From: an uncultured Alteromonadaceae bacterium
GTDB taxonomy: Bacteria > Pseudomonadota > Gammaproteobacteria > Enterobacterales > Alteromonadaceae
Length of the DNA stretch: 51,182 nt
Direction of reading: 5' to 3'
Assembly (NCBI GenBank): GCA_947501935.1
Contig: CANMXU010000032.1
Span: forward strand, 1-51,182
Notes under the pieces: generated by a model
Seen by the model: the letters and a program-made list of their open reading frames with translations, nothing else
What the model was told of the DNA's origin: nothing
Databases searched by the model: none
Position numbers and translations under genes: made by a program
Shown here: piece by piece, positions 14,271 to 22,318 of the stretch
How the letters are laid out: every line of letters begins with the position of its first letter
How positions within the stretch are numbered: position 1 is the first letter of the stretch

Positions 14271-16610
14271 ATGAGTTATCAGGTATTAGCAAGAAAATGG
14301 CGACCGAAAAATTTTGAACAATTAGTCGGCCAAGAGCATGTCGTTACTGTACTTGTTAATGCCTTGACCCAACAGCGTTTACATCACGCCTATTTATTTA
14401 CCGGTACTCGCGGTGTTGGTAAAACCACTATAGCGCGAATATTTGCTAAAAGTTTAAACTGCGAGCAAGGCATTACCGCTAAACCTTGTGGCAGCTGTGA
14501 TACTTGCGTTGATATTGACCAAGGCCGTTTTGTTGATTTACTTGAGATTGACGCCGCTTCGCGCACTAAAGTAGACGATACTCGCGAAATACTCGACAAC
14601 GTGCAATATGCGCCAAGTCGTGGTCGTTATAAAGTTTACTTAATTGACGAAGTGCATATGCTCTCGCGCAGCAGTTTTAATGCGCTATTAAAAACCCTTG
14701 AAGAGCCGCCAGAGCACGTTAAATTTATTTTAGCCACTACCGATCCTCAAAAACTGCCAGTTACGGTATTATCGCGCTGCTTACAGTTTCATTTAAAAGC
14801 GCTCACTGTTGCACAAATTGAATCAAAACTTGAGCAAATTCTACAAGCCGAAGAAGTTACGCACGACGCAGGCACTTTAACGTTATTAGCCAAAGCTGCA
14901 CGTGGCAGTATGCGCGACTCACTTAGCCTAACAGACCAAGCAATTGCCCAAGGGCAGGGCGCGTTGGCCGTGGCTAATATTCAGCAAATGCTTGGTGGAA
15001 TTGATCAAAACTGGCCATTTAAAATTTTAATACATTTGGTTAAACAAGACGCGCAAGCGTTAATGGCTTTATCACAAGAAATTGCCTCATACGCGCCGAG
15101 TTATAGCCGGTTATTAGCTGAGCTTATTCAGTTATTGCATCAAGTGGCATTGGCGCAAATTGTGCCGCAACACTTTGACTTATCGCCAGAGCATGAAATT
15201 TTATTGAAAAAATTATGCCAAGCAATGTCGCCAGAAGACGTGCAGCTTTATTATCAAATTGTCTTAAATGGTCGTAAAGATTTACCTTATGCCAGCGACG
15301 AACAAGCCGCTTTTGATATGGTATTACTGCGTTTATTAGCGTTTAAACCTATGGCGGCAGCAGATACTTGTGCGCAAACAGGGCAAGTAGCGTCTAATGA
15401 AGCCGTTAATTTTGATGATGTTAACTTAGCTGATACTCAGGTAACTCAATTAGCAAATATTCAAGTAGAAAGCGCTCAACCAATAAGTACTCAAGCAGAG
15501 ATTACTAAGCCTGAAATTGCTGAAACAGTAGCGCCTGAAACTAATTTACAGTCTCAACCTGCGGTTGAAGAAAGCCCATTACTTGAAGACTCAATAGCAC
15601 TTTCTCAAGCTCCAGAGCAACACTCGGTACAAACAGCGGCACAACCAGAGTTAATGCCTGACTCTTCACCTGAGATTGCCAATGTAGAAAATTTAGTGGC
15701 AACCATTGATGATTTAGACGCGCAATTAAAAGAAGTTGAACAGTTAGCCGAGCAGCATGGCCATTTTCAAGCGCCAGTTAATCAAGAGCCGCTACAAGAG
15801 CAACCAGTAGAGAATATTAATACTGCGCAAGAGCCTCACGGTATACAAGAGCCAAGTGTTTCCCCACAGCCATTTGAAGCTGAGTCACAACCAGCTGAGC
15901 CAATAGCAACTGAGCAGCCATCAATAGCACCAGCACCGGTTTATCAATCACCTGTTGAAGCAGCGTTAGCAACACGTAATATGCTGCGCAGCCGAAAAAA
16001 ACAGTTGGAGAAAGAACCAAAAAAGTCGAGTGACGCGAATGTGCGTCAACCTTCTGATAATAACGCTGACGCCAGCAATACTGAAAATAATCACTTAACC
16101 GTTAACAAGCCTGAGAATACAGCGGCACCCGTTGAACCGAGTAAGCCTGATATTCCCGATATCGCGACCATACCTGACAGGCCTTTTACGCCAGAGGTGA
16201 TTGACCCAACAAAAATTCGTTCAGCGAACCAAGTTGATAAATGGGCGAATATGATTGATGCAATGGAGCTTATTGCCCGTGTTCGACAATTAGCTTTACA
16301 TGCCACCATTGACGAAAGCTCAACCGATGACGTATTAAAATTGAAGCTTGACCAATCGATCAAACATTTAAATTCTGACGCGGCACATAAGCAGCTTGAA
16401 CAAAATCTTTCTCAGTATTTATCGAGGCCGATCAGAGTTGAGTTGGAAATTGTAGACAAAACTGTTGCAGATCCGTACCAAATTCAAACACATATTAATG
16501 ACAAACGACTCGATTACGCTAAAGACTTGATAAAAGATGACGAAGTGGTTAAGCAATTCATTGATAATTTTCAAGCTGAGCTTGACGAAGATTCAATAGT
16601 AGCGCGATAA
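14271..16610 (+). CDS. dnaX: DNA polymerase III subunits tau and gamma
   Basis: Clamp-loader ATPase that also ties the polymerase to the helicase. 779 residues. The AAA+ module (about 1-225) has Walker A GTRGVGKTT, a zinc-binding four-Cys knot (CEQG...CGSCDTC), Walker B LIDEVHML and the sensor LSRCLQF. Domain III follows to about 365. A very long Glu/Gln/Pro/Ala-rich linker occupies about 365-600, then the tau-specific domain V (about 640-779) that binds the polymerase alpha subunit. E. coli tau is 643 residues, so the difference is mostly in the linker. A programmed -1 frameshift signal at 16007-16048 would produce a gamma form of about 587 residues. Confidence 0.96.
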   Translation: MSYQVLARKWRPKNFEQLVGQEHVVTVLVNALTQQRLHHAYLFTGTRGVGKTTIARIFAKSLNCEQGITAKPCGSCDTCVDIDQGRFVDLLEIDAASRTKVDDTREILDNVQYAPSRGRYKVYLIDEVHMLSRSSFNALLKTLEEPPEHVKFILATTDPQKLPVTVLSRCLQFHLKALTVAQIESKLEQILQAEEVTHDAGTLTLLAKAARGSMRDSLSLTDQAIAQGQGALAVANIQQMLGGIDQNWPFKILIHLVKQDAQALMALSQEIASYAPSYSRLLAELIQLLHQVALAQIVPQHFDLSPEHEILLKKLCQAMSPEDVQLYYQIVLNGRKDLPYASDEQAAFDMVLLRLLAFKPMAAADTCAQTGQVASNEAVNFDDVNLADTQVTQLANIQVESAQPISTQAEITKPEIAETVAPETNLQSQPAVEESPLLEDSIALSQAPEQHSVQTAAQPELMPDSSPEIANVENLVATIDDLDAQLKEVEQLAEQHGHFQAPVNQEPLQEQPVENINTAQEPHGIQEPSVSPQPFEAESQPAEPIATEQPSIAPAPVYQSPVEAALATRNMLRSRKKQLEKEPKKSSDANVRQPSDNNADASNTENNHLTVNKPENTAAPVEPSKPDIPDIATIPDRPFTPEVIDPTKIRSANQVDKWANMIDAMELIARVRQLALHATIDESSTDDVLKLKLDQSIKHLNSDAAHKQLEQNLSQYLSRPIRVELEIVDKTVADPYQIQTHINDKRLDYAKDLIKDDEVVKQFIDNFQAELDEDSIVAR
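16007..16048 (+). promoter_or_regulatory. Programmed -1 ribosomal frameshift signal in dnaX
   Basis: The three parts of the E. coli-type signal are present in order: an internal Shine-Dalgarno-like GGAG (16007-16010); the slippery heptamer A AAA AAG (16019-16025), in frame as CCA AAA AAG (codons 583-585); and, after 5 bases, a hairpin TGACGC-GAATGT-GCGTCA (16031-16048). After slipping, the ribosome reads GTC GAG and then TGA (16031-16033), ending a gamma product of about 587 residues. A second run, A AAA AAA C (15995-16002), lies just upstream and would reach the same stop. Confidence 0.85.
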
Positions 16611-16698
16611 CTGTTACTTGAAATTGTTGTCATAAGCCACTAAAGTGGCGGCAATAGAGAATTTTACTGTTTATTTATAGATAAGATTAGGAAAAATT

Positions 16699-17025
16699 AT
16701 GATGAAAGGTGGCATGGGCAACTTAATGAAGCAAGCCCAACAAATGCAAGCTAAAATGGCCAAAGCACAAGAAGAACTTGCGCAAATGGAAGTTATTGGT
16801 GAGTCAGGCGCTGGCATGGTTAAAGTAACCATGACAGGTAGTCATAGTGTTCGTCGTGTTGAGCTTGATGACAGCTTAATGGAAGACGACAAAGACATGC
16901 TTGAAGACCTTTTAGCTGCAGCGGTTAACGATGCCGTGCGTCGTGTTGAAGAGCAAAACAAAGAAAAAATGGGCGCGTTAACTGGCGGCATGCAAATGCC
17001 TCCAGGGATGAAAATGCCGTTCTAA
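16699..17025 (+). CDS. ybaB: YbaB/EbfC nucleoid-associated protein
   Basis: A 108-residue DNA-binding protein of the YbaB/EbfC family. Met/Gln/Lys-rich N-terminal helix (MKQAQQMQAKMAKAQEELAQ), the core VTMTGSHSVRRVELDDSLM, helix EDLLAAAVNDAVRRVEEQNKEKM, and a Gly/Met/Pro-rich tail. AGGA lies 7 bases before the first ATG; a second ATG follows directly. It sits downstream of dnaX as in most Gammaproteobacteria, but recR, which usually follows it, is absent here. Confidence 0.95.
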   Translation: MMKGGMGNLMKQAQQMQAKMAKAQEELAQMEVIGESGAGMVKVTMTGSHSVRRVELDDSLMEDDKDMLEDLLAAAVNDAVRRVEEQNKEKMGALTGGMQMPPGMKMPF

Positions 17026-17061
17026 GTTTTAAGTGTTGAGCTTTGCTAAAATATTTAAATA

Positions 17062-17089
17062 AAAATAGCGCCTTGTGGCGCTATTTTTT
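17062..17089 (+). terminator. Terminator of the apt-dnaX-ybaB unit
   Basis: AAAATAGCGCC / GGCGCTATTTT pair around TTGT, followed by T. Confidence 0.88.
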
Positions 17090-17169
17090 TGCTCTAAAAT
17101 TTCACTCATAAAATATCGATACTAAATCGACACCAAGCGGCTCTTCAGCTGTTCTCATCGCTAGTGTTG

Positions 17170-17183
17170 TTGATTAAGGTCAA
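17170..17183 (+). promoter_or_regulatory. FNR box upstream of tehB
   Basis: TTGATTAAGGTCAA matches TTGAT-N4-ATCAA at nine of ten defined bases. It lies about 90 bases upstream of the tehB ATG. AT-rich -10-like sequence (TATTCA at 17205) lies at a suitable distance for activation from about -41. Confidence 0.65.
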
Positions 17184-17272
17184 ATACAAGCTATAAAATA
17201 CCTCTATTCATATTTAATAGAACAAGATCAGTAGTAAGATAATAGCCCTCATTTCAAAACTAAGTTGTTACC

Positions 17273-17839
17273 ATGATAGTTGATCTAAATAGCCGTTACG
17301 GCCTAAATCCCGCGCATAGTGAAGTGGTAGAGGCGTGCAAGATTATTGAGCCGTGCGATACGTTAGATATGGGGTGCTCTAATGGACGTAATGCCGTGTA
17401 TCTCGGCCAACTCGGGTTTAACGTTACTGCCATAGATACTAATTTTGGTGCCCTTGATATGCTAAAAAGTATTAGTATTGAAGAGAAGATAAATAATATT
17501 AAGACTCAGGTGTACGACATTAACAATGCGAACCTTGATGAAGACTATAGTTTTATTTCCTGTACCGTAACCTTAATGTTTATCGACCCCACGCGTGTTG
17601 ATGCAGTTATTGCTGATATGCATAAATGTACTCTAGCCGGCGGTTATAATTTGATTGTTTGCGCCATGAGCACTAAAGAGCACCCATGCCCAGCTCCCTT
17701 TCCATTTACCCTAAAAGAGGGGCAGCTACGTGAAGCTTATGAGGGGTGGGAGATGATTAAGTACAATGAAGATGTAGGTACTATGCATAATGGCGCGCAA
17801 TTGCAGTTTGCGACCATGTTGGCGCGGAAGCCTGATTAA
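17273..17839 (+). CDS. tehB: TehB-type SAM-dependent methyltransferase (tellurite/selenite resistance)
   Basis: A 188-residue class I methyltransferase. The SAM-binding motif LDMGCSNGRNAVYLGQLGFNVTAID sits near residues 32-56, followed by FISCTVTLMFIDP (motif IV/V region) and a C-terminal TehB-type part with EGWEMIKYNEDVGTMH and LQFATMLARK. TehB methylates oxyanion-derived tellurium or selenium species in E. coli and Haemophilus; the native substrate is unclear. No tehA transporter accompanies it. It carries an FNR-like box upstream and occupies the place where recR normally follows ybaB. Confidence 0.85.
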   Translation: MIVDLNSRYGLNPAHSEVVEACKIIEPCDTLDMGCSNGRNAVYLGQLGFNVTAIDTNFGALDMLKSISIEEKINNIKTQVYDINNANLDEDYSFISCTVTLMFIDPTRVDAVIADMHKCTLAGGYNLIVCAMSTKEHPCPAPFPFTLKEGQLREAYEGWEMIKYNEDVGTMHNGAQLQFATMLARKPD

Positions 17840-17920
17840 AAAAACTGTAACAGTCTATTTTGCCAGTAAAAATAGACTGTGTTTCGCACCATAACGTATT
17901 TATTTTCCCCTCTTACTATT

Positions 17921-18469
17921 TTACCCACTAATAGCCTTACGAATTTGACTCGCACATTCTGCTAATACAATCGCGCCTGCGGTGGAAACATTTAAAGAAT
18001 TGCCCATGCCAAACATAGGAATGTGAATTTGCTGCTGACTTAGTTGCAACGCTGCTTCACTTACGCCTTTGCGTTCATTACCAAGCACCAGCGCGCAAGG
18101 GGAAGGGTAGTTAACCTCTTTATAGTCAACCGAGTTATTACATAGCTCAACACTAAAAATGGTATAGCCATCGTCACTTAAGGTTTGCAGGCTTGCTGAT
18201 GTGCTATCGCTATATTCAATGTGAACCCATTTTGCTTCATTTCTAGAGGCCTTTTTCATCTTTTTATCGGAAATGGTTAGCTCACCACAAATGATGATTT
18301 TTTCAATAGCAAATGCATCAGCTAAGCGAATAAAAGCGCCAATATTATAACTATTGGTAACATGGTCTAATACCAATACTAACGGCAATTTTGGTTTATT
18401 TAAGTATTCATTGCGAGTGGGTTTGTTTTTTCTAATATCTTCTTTGCTAAGCTGCATTGCTAAAGGCAT
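17921..18469 (-). CDS. TrmH/SpoU-family RNA 2'-O-methyltransferase
   Basis: 182 residues. All three SPOUT motifs are present: NSYNIGAFIRLADAFAIEKI (motif 1, with the Asn and Arg), ALVLGNERKGVSEAAL (motif 2) and IPMFGMGNSLNVSTAGAIVLAE (motif 3), which form the trefoil knot that binds SAM. There is no N-terminal substrate-recognition domain beyond a short basic stretch, which resembles TrmH-like tRNA (Gm18-type) or TrmL-like enzymes. The exact target cannot be told. AGGAAC lies 5 bases before the ATG at 18469. It is convergent with tehB. Confidence 0.85.
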   Translation of the reverse strand: MPLAMQLSKEDIRKNKPTRNEYLNKPKLPLVLVLDHVTNSYNIGAFIRLADAFAIEKIIICGELTISDKKMKKASRNEAKWVHIEYSDSTSASLQTLSDDGYTIFSVELCNNSVDYKEVNYPSPCALVLGNERKGVSEAALQLSQQQIHIPMFGMGNSLNVSTAGAIVLAECASQIRKAISG

Positions 18470-18501
18470 GAATTGTTCCTAAATGGCGGTGATGTTTTGG
18501 C

Positions 18502-18788
18502 TAGGGGCTGTTGAACTTTCGAGATTACTTTTACAGCAATGTGTTTGATATTCAGGCAGGGTAGGACATGTGATAACGCCGTATAAGTTTCAAACATATT
18601 CTGCCCTTTGGGTTCATTTAAAACGGATTTAATCTTTGTTGCCTACATGGATGTAGGTACTTAGCGTGAGCAGGATGCGTAAGCTGTGTTCGCTTTTTAA
18701 ATAGAATAACTATGATACAAAGCTCACGCCGCGATTATATACGTTTTAAATTGAATAAATTTTAACCCTGAAAGATCAACAGCCCCTA
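18502..18788. mobile_element. MITE-like non-autonomous element with 19-bp inverted ends
   Basis: The ends TAGGGGCTGTTGAACTTTC (18502-18520) and the reverse complement of 18770-18788 (TAGGGGCTGTTGATCTTTC) agree at 18 of 19 bases. Both are bounded by TA, which fits a TA target duplication. The 283-base interior has no convincing reading frame, so the element would rely on a transposase elsewhere. It fills about half of the 556-base gap between the methyltransferase and the SEC-C gene; the rest holds only the promoter of the latter (TATACT at 18981-18986). Confidence 0.75.
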
Positions 18789-19025
18789 ATAAAAATTGAA
18801 ATAACGAATCGCTAATTACTGAAAATAGGGCAGGCGTTTCTGCTATATAATAACCTGTACTTTGCTGGTCAGCACCTTATTCATCTGTAAATTTATTGTC
18901 TATTTAGGTATGAAACAAAATAAAACACAGACAAGTATCAATTTGCACCATTCAACGGTCGACTATTTAGCGCTTTACGTTATACTGCCGCGCTTAAAGT
19001 AAGTATTTCATTAGCGGAGAGCATT

Positions 19026-19358
19026 ATGCACGATCTGTATTACAAAGGCCGAATTCATACCCGAGTAAACCATATAAAAACTGGCTATAATACGAAGCGT
19101 GAAGTTAAGCTTGGTACTGAAAAAAATCCATTAACTCTGGTTGTTAACAGCGACGAAAGAAAACTAGCTGTAGAGGCGTTAGTTGCTGAGCATGAACTCT
19201 TTGCTGATATTACCTTAGATAGCAATGCTGATGAGAATATCAGTGAGCTTAATACTTGGCTAAACAAGCCAAAAACCACTACTTTCGATAAAACTCCAAA
19301 CCGCAATGATCCTTGTTCATGTGGTAGTGAGAAAAAATATAAAAAGTGTTGTGGCTAA
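19026..19358 (+). CDS. SEC-C metal-binding motif protein (PBPRA1643-like)
   Basis: 110 residues: an N-terminal domain starting MHDLYYKGRIHTRVNHIKTGYNTKRE, a less conserved middle, and a C-terminal SEC-C zinc motif (Cys97, Cys99, Cys108, Cys109 in DPCSCGSEKKYKKCCG). The motif is shared with SecA, where zinc binding helps contact SecB and ribosomes. The family is described only as SWIM/SEC-C metal-binding proteins of marine gammaproteobacteria and has no proven role. GCGGAGAG precedes the ATG. It is monocistronic, with a strong hairpin after it. Confidence 0.85.
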   Translation: MHDLYYKGRIHTRVNHIKTGYNTKREVKLGTEKNPLTLVVNSDERKLAVEALVAEHELFADITLDSNADENISELNTWLNKPKTTTFDKTPNRNDPCSCGSEKKYKKCCG

Positions 19359-19386
19359 ACGCACGCTATTTTTCGTCACTTATTTT

Positions 19387-19423
19387 AATCAATACTGCTC
19401 TGATTTATTGAGCAGTATTGATT
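19387..19423. terminator. Long hairpin after the SEC-C gene
   Basis: AATCAATACTGCTC and GAGCAGTATTGATT form a perfect 14-bp stem with a nine-base loop. The T-run is short, so termination is likely but not certain. Confidence 0.65.
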
Positions 19424-19460
19424 AATAACTTCATCTTAGTGCTTCTATTTTCCGCTATAT

Positions 19461-19488
19461 TGATCTTTGTGGTAATAATCACCGTATA
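19461..19488 (+). promoter_or_regulatory. Predicted ECF-sigma promoter of the DUF2878 operon
   Basis: TGATCTT (19461-19467), 15 bases, CGTATA (19483-19488). The same -35, spacing and -10 occur upstream of the ECF sigma gene itself and upstream of the YfcH-type SDR gene, which makes this a shared promoter class. The distance to the ATG is about 30 bases. Confidence 0.8.
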
Positions 19489-19516
19489 AACAAAAAACAG
19501 CTAATGGTTTTAGTTT

Positions 19517-20023
19517 ATGTGGCTAAATATTCTTTTCTTCAATAGTGTTTGGTTTGGCTTAGTTTTACTGGGCGATAGCTTTGTTATTTTTGCCATATTA
19601 GCCTTAGCTGTCCATCTATTTTACTGCCAAAAGACTCTGGCAGAATTACGATTAATTTTAACCATTACCTTTATCGGCACTATGCTCGATAGCTACTTGG
19701 CTTATATTGGCGTATTTCATTTTGAGCTGAGCGCTATTTACGTATTACCTATCCCTTTATGGCTTATTGTGTTGTGGGCAAGTTTTGCTGCCACCATTGC
19801 CCATAGTATGCAGTTTTTACAAAAATCACCATGGCTACAGTTTATTGTTGGCGGCATTTTTCCGCCTTTAAGTTATATCGCGGGCGCAAGTTTTTCAGCG
19901 GTTAATTTTAGCCATCCTACGGCATTAGTTTTTTTATGGTTAAGTATGATTTGGGCGCCGTTAATGGTGTTTTGTTTTTATCTTCAAGCTAGGTTTTATC
20001 GCCAAGGAGTCACTGATGCATAA
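19517..20023 (+). CDS. DUF2878 integral membrane protein
   Basis: 168 residues with about five hydrophobic segments (roughly 3-25, 28-45, 50-68, 76-97, 110-160). The pattern and the phrase IFAILALAVHLFYC...LILTITFIGTMLDSYL fit DUF2878, an uncharacterised inner-membrane family. It is the first gene of an operon with a chalcone-isomerase-like protein and a DUF3833 lipoprotein; its end overlaps the next gene by 8 bases. In other Proteobacteria these three families travel with photolyase, CFA-type methyltransferase and DUF1365 genes, as they do here. A role in membrane-lipid modification under photo-oxidative stress is inferred from context only. Confidence 0.82.
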   Translation: MWLNILFFNSVWFGLVLLGDSFVIFAILALAVHLFYCQKTLAELRLILTITFIGTMLDSYLAYIGVFHFELSAIYVLPIPLWLIVLWASFAATIAHSMQFLQKSPWLQFIVGGIFPPLSYIAGASFSAVNFSHPTALVFLWLSMIWAPLMVFCFYLQARFYRQGVTDA

Positions 20024-20564
20024 AGTCATGGTTAGTCTGTTTTTATCGATTTTTTGGCTATTTAGTTTTAACTTAGCCGTTCAAGCTAGCGATAGCCGTG
20101 GAACTGATTTAGCCAAGCTGATTGAAGCTAATCAATTTAGATCAGTTGGCAAAGCAAAGTTTACTGTATTGTTTTGGGATATTTACCAAAGCCAGTTATT
20201 TTATCGTGCAGACGTGGTGGAATTAGGTAATAACAATCAACCCTTGTTGTTCGAAATTCAGTACCTAAAAGATATAACTCGTGATGAATTAATTATCCGT
20301 ACTATCGAGCAATGGCAACACTTAGGGGTTAAGGAAGATAACTACCAAGTATACCTACCCGCTTTAAAACGTTTGTGGCCAAATATTAAAGCAGGAGACA
20401 GTTTAGCCATACTGATTAATCAAACCGGCAGCAGTTTTTATTTCAATGAAAACAAAATAGGCACTATTAATGAGCCTGAATTTGGCTGGCTGTTTGTCGA
20501 TATTTGGTTATCGCCCAATACTAGCCAACCGAAACTACGCCGCCAATTATTAGGGAGAAACTAA
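20016..20564 (+). CDS. Chalcone isomerase-like periplasmic protein
   Basis: 182 residues: a signal peptide (about 1-25, MVSLFLSIFWLFSFNLAVQA) then a chalcone-isomerase-like fold with the family phrases FRSVGKAKFTVLFWDIYQSQLFYR, LFEIQYLKDITRDELIIRTIEQWQHLG and a C-terminal VDIWLSPNTSQPKLRRQLLG. Bacterial members do not make flavonoids; plant relatives of the fold bind fatty acids (FAP), so lipid binding is plausible. It overlaps the DUF2878 gene by 8 bases and is followed 1 base later by the DUF3833 gene, which indicates tight cotranslation. Confidence 0.83.
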   Translation: MHKVMVSLFLSIFWLFSFNLAVQASDSRGTDLAKLIEANQFRSVGKAKFTVLFWDIYQSQLFYRADVVELGNNNQPLLFEIQYLKDITRDELIIRTIEQWQHLGVKEDNYQVYLPALKRLWPNIKAGDSLAILINQTGSSFYFNENKIGTINEPEFGWLFVDIWLSPNTSQPKLRRQLLGRN

Positions 20565-20565
20565 A

Positions 20566-21126
20566 ATGAAATTTATCATTCAAATCGCTTTAGCGATATT
20601 ATTTGTCGGCTTATTATCAAGCTGTTCAGTGCCAGTAACTTCTTATCAAAATGGCACATCAGATTTCGACATTAAACGCTATTTCACCGGCAAAGTTATC
20701 GCCTATGGCATGGTGCAAGATTATACCAATAAGGTTACCCGTCGCTTTTGTGTTGACATTAACGGCAGCTGGCAGGGCAACAAAGGCCTGTTGGCGGAAA
20801 CCTTTTATTTTAATGATGGCGAAATTAGTTACCGTAATTGGCAGCTTACTAAGCTGGATGACGGTAAGTATCAAGGCACCGCTGAAGATGTGGTTGGCAC
20901 CGCAAGCGGTCAACAAAGTGGTTTTGCTTTTCAATGGCAATATCAATTAGTGGTGCCTATTGACGGTGAAACCTATCAATTTATATTAGATGATTGGATG
21001 TACCAAGTGGATGAATATCGAGTTTTTAACCGCACTGCGATGAAAAAGTTTGGTATTAAGGTTGCTGAAATCACCTTGTTTTTTGATAAGCAGTTACCAC
21101 AAGAAAGCTGTAGTCCTGTTTCGTAA
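20566..21126 (+). CDS. DUF3833 lipoprotein
   Basis: 186 residues. An N-terminal hydrophobic segment ends in the lipobox LLSSC (Cys20), so it is a probable outer-membrane lipoprotein. The body is DUF3833: FDIKRYFTGKVIAYGMVQDYTNKVTRRF, the repeated W-rich strands (NWQLTKLDDGKYQGTAEDVVG) and DDWMYQVDEYRVFNRTAMKKFGIKVAEITLFF, a lipocalin-like beta pattern. No biochemical role is established. It is the third gene of the ECF-controlled operon, ended by the hairpin at 21170-21197. Confidence 0.83.
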   Translation: MKFIIQIALAILFVGLLSSCSVPVTSYQNGTSDFDIKRYFTGKVIAYGMVQDYTNKVTRRFCVDINGSWQGNKGLLAETFYFNDGEISYRNWQLTKLDDGKYQGTAEDVVGTASGQQSGFAFQWQYQLVVPIDGETYQFILDDWMYQVDEYRVFNRTAMKKFGIKVAEITLFFDKQLPQESCSPVS

Positions 21127-21169
21127 CTTAAGTTGCGTAAATTAGGTTTCGTTAATTAGGTTTTAATAT

Positions 21170-21197
21170 AGCTATATTGAATGTTATCGATATAGCT
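21170..21197. terminator. Hairpin between the convergent DUF3833 and SDR genes
   Basis: AGCTATAT and ATATAGCT pair around 12 bases; AT-rich flanks follow on both sides. Confidence 0.5.
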
Positions 21198-21200
21198 TTA

Positions 21201-22106
21201 TCAGCGAGTTTTAATTAAGCTCTCTAACGCCTTAGAAAGCTTTTCATATTCAAACCTAAAACCACTGTCTCTTAGTTTCTTCGGTACGACGTTTTGTCCA
21301 TAAATCAATAAATCAGCCATTTCACCAAAGAGTAATTTTAGCATAAAGGTTGGCGTTGAAAATATGCATGGGCGAGATAACGTTTTGGCAAGTATAGAGC
21401 TAAAAACTTGATTAGATACCGGCTCTGGCGCGGTTATATTAATGGCGCCTATAAGCTGTTGATTGTTTATAATATAAATGATGGCTGCAACCATGTCGTC
21501 AATGTGGACCCAAGACATTCTTTGCTCACCACTGGCCATTTTTCCACCTAAACCTAATTTAAACGGCAGTAGCATCTTTGCTAAGGCGCCGCCTTGTGTA
21601 GATAAAACAATTCCCGTTCTTAATAACGCGACACGGGTGGCCGGTGATTGAGCTTTTAAGGCAATGGCTTCCCATTGCTGACAAATAGTGTGAGAAAACT
21701 CTTGATGATAATCGACAAACCCCTCATCAATAATCTGCTGGTTTTGTCGACCATAAATACCTATGGCACTGCCTGATATAAATACTTTAGGTGGCTTTTT
21801 AGCTTGGTTAATAAACCCAAGCAAGTCTTGAGTTATTTGCCAGCGACTTTGGCATATTTTCTTTTTCTGCGATGGTGACCAGCGCTTATCGGCGATCGGT
21901 TCTCCCGCTAAATTAATTATCACATCTTGCTGTTCAATTATCGTTAATGATAATTTATCAATAACAGCTACTTTTTCTTTGAAAAGGCTGGTCGCTTTAG
22001 CGCGGTTTCTTGTTAATACAGTAATGTTACTGTCGGTTTGTTTTAGTAAAGCTTTGGTTAGCTTTTTGCCAATCAATCCGGTAGCGCCTGTTATTAAAAA
22101 ATTCAT
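21201..22106 (-). CDS. TIGR01777/YfcH-family NAD(P)-dependent epimerase-like SDR
   Basis: 301 residues, an extended SDR with the N-terminal Rossmann motif ITGATGLIGKKLT, the VIINLAGEPIADKRWSPSQKKKI block typical of YfcH/SULA-type proteins, FISGSAIGIYG with the catalytic Tyr, and a C-terminal DUF1731 region (KLLFGEMADLLIYGQNVVPKKL). The substrate is unknown; relatives occur with cell-division and lipid-stress genes. AAGGAT precedes the ATG at 22106. It carries the same predicted ECF promoter as the operon opposite it, so it is part of the stress regulon. Confidence 0.88.
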   Translation of the reverse strand: MNFLITGATGLIGKKLTKALLKQTDSNITVLTRNRAKATSLFKEKVAVIDKLSLTIIEQQDVIINLAGEPIADKRWSPSQKKKICQSRWQITQDLLGFINQAKKPPKVFISGSAIGIYGRQNQQIIDEGFVDYHQEFSHTICQQWEAIALKAQSPATRVALLRTGIVLSTQGGALAKMLLPFKLGLGGKMASGEQRMSWVHIDDMVAAIIYIINNQQLIGAINITAPEPVSNQVFSSILAKTLSRPCIFSTPTFMLKLLFGEMADLLIYGQNVVPKKLRDSGFRFEYEKLSKALESLIKTR

Positions 22107-22148
22107 TACTTATCCTTAGCTGAGCTATTTTTGCTATTTCTAAAAATT

Positions 22149-22176
22149 AATACGCTTCCTAATGTAAACAAGATCA
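22149..22176 (-). promoter_or_regulatory. Predicted ECF-sigma promoter of the YfcH-type SDR gene
   Basis: On the minus strand TGATCTT (22176-22170), 15 bases, CGTATT (22154-22149). It is the second of three matching promoters; the expected start gives a 5' leader of about 35 bases. Confidence 0.8.
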
Positions 22177-22318
22177 TTTCCACATTACCTTGGTTATAGC
22201 GCAATCACCGATATTTTCTTCATTGAATTAACTTTATTTTATTTTTTTGAACAATTTCAGCACTTACTGCGTAGTGGTATGTAAGTCAGTAATACTACCG
22301 AGATAATAAAACCTAGAT

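Noticed and set aside
18910..19002. Thirty-residue frame upstream of the SEC-C gene
   Set aside because: It overlaps the probable promoter (TATACT at 18981), has no ribosome site and no recognisable features.
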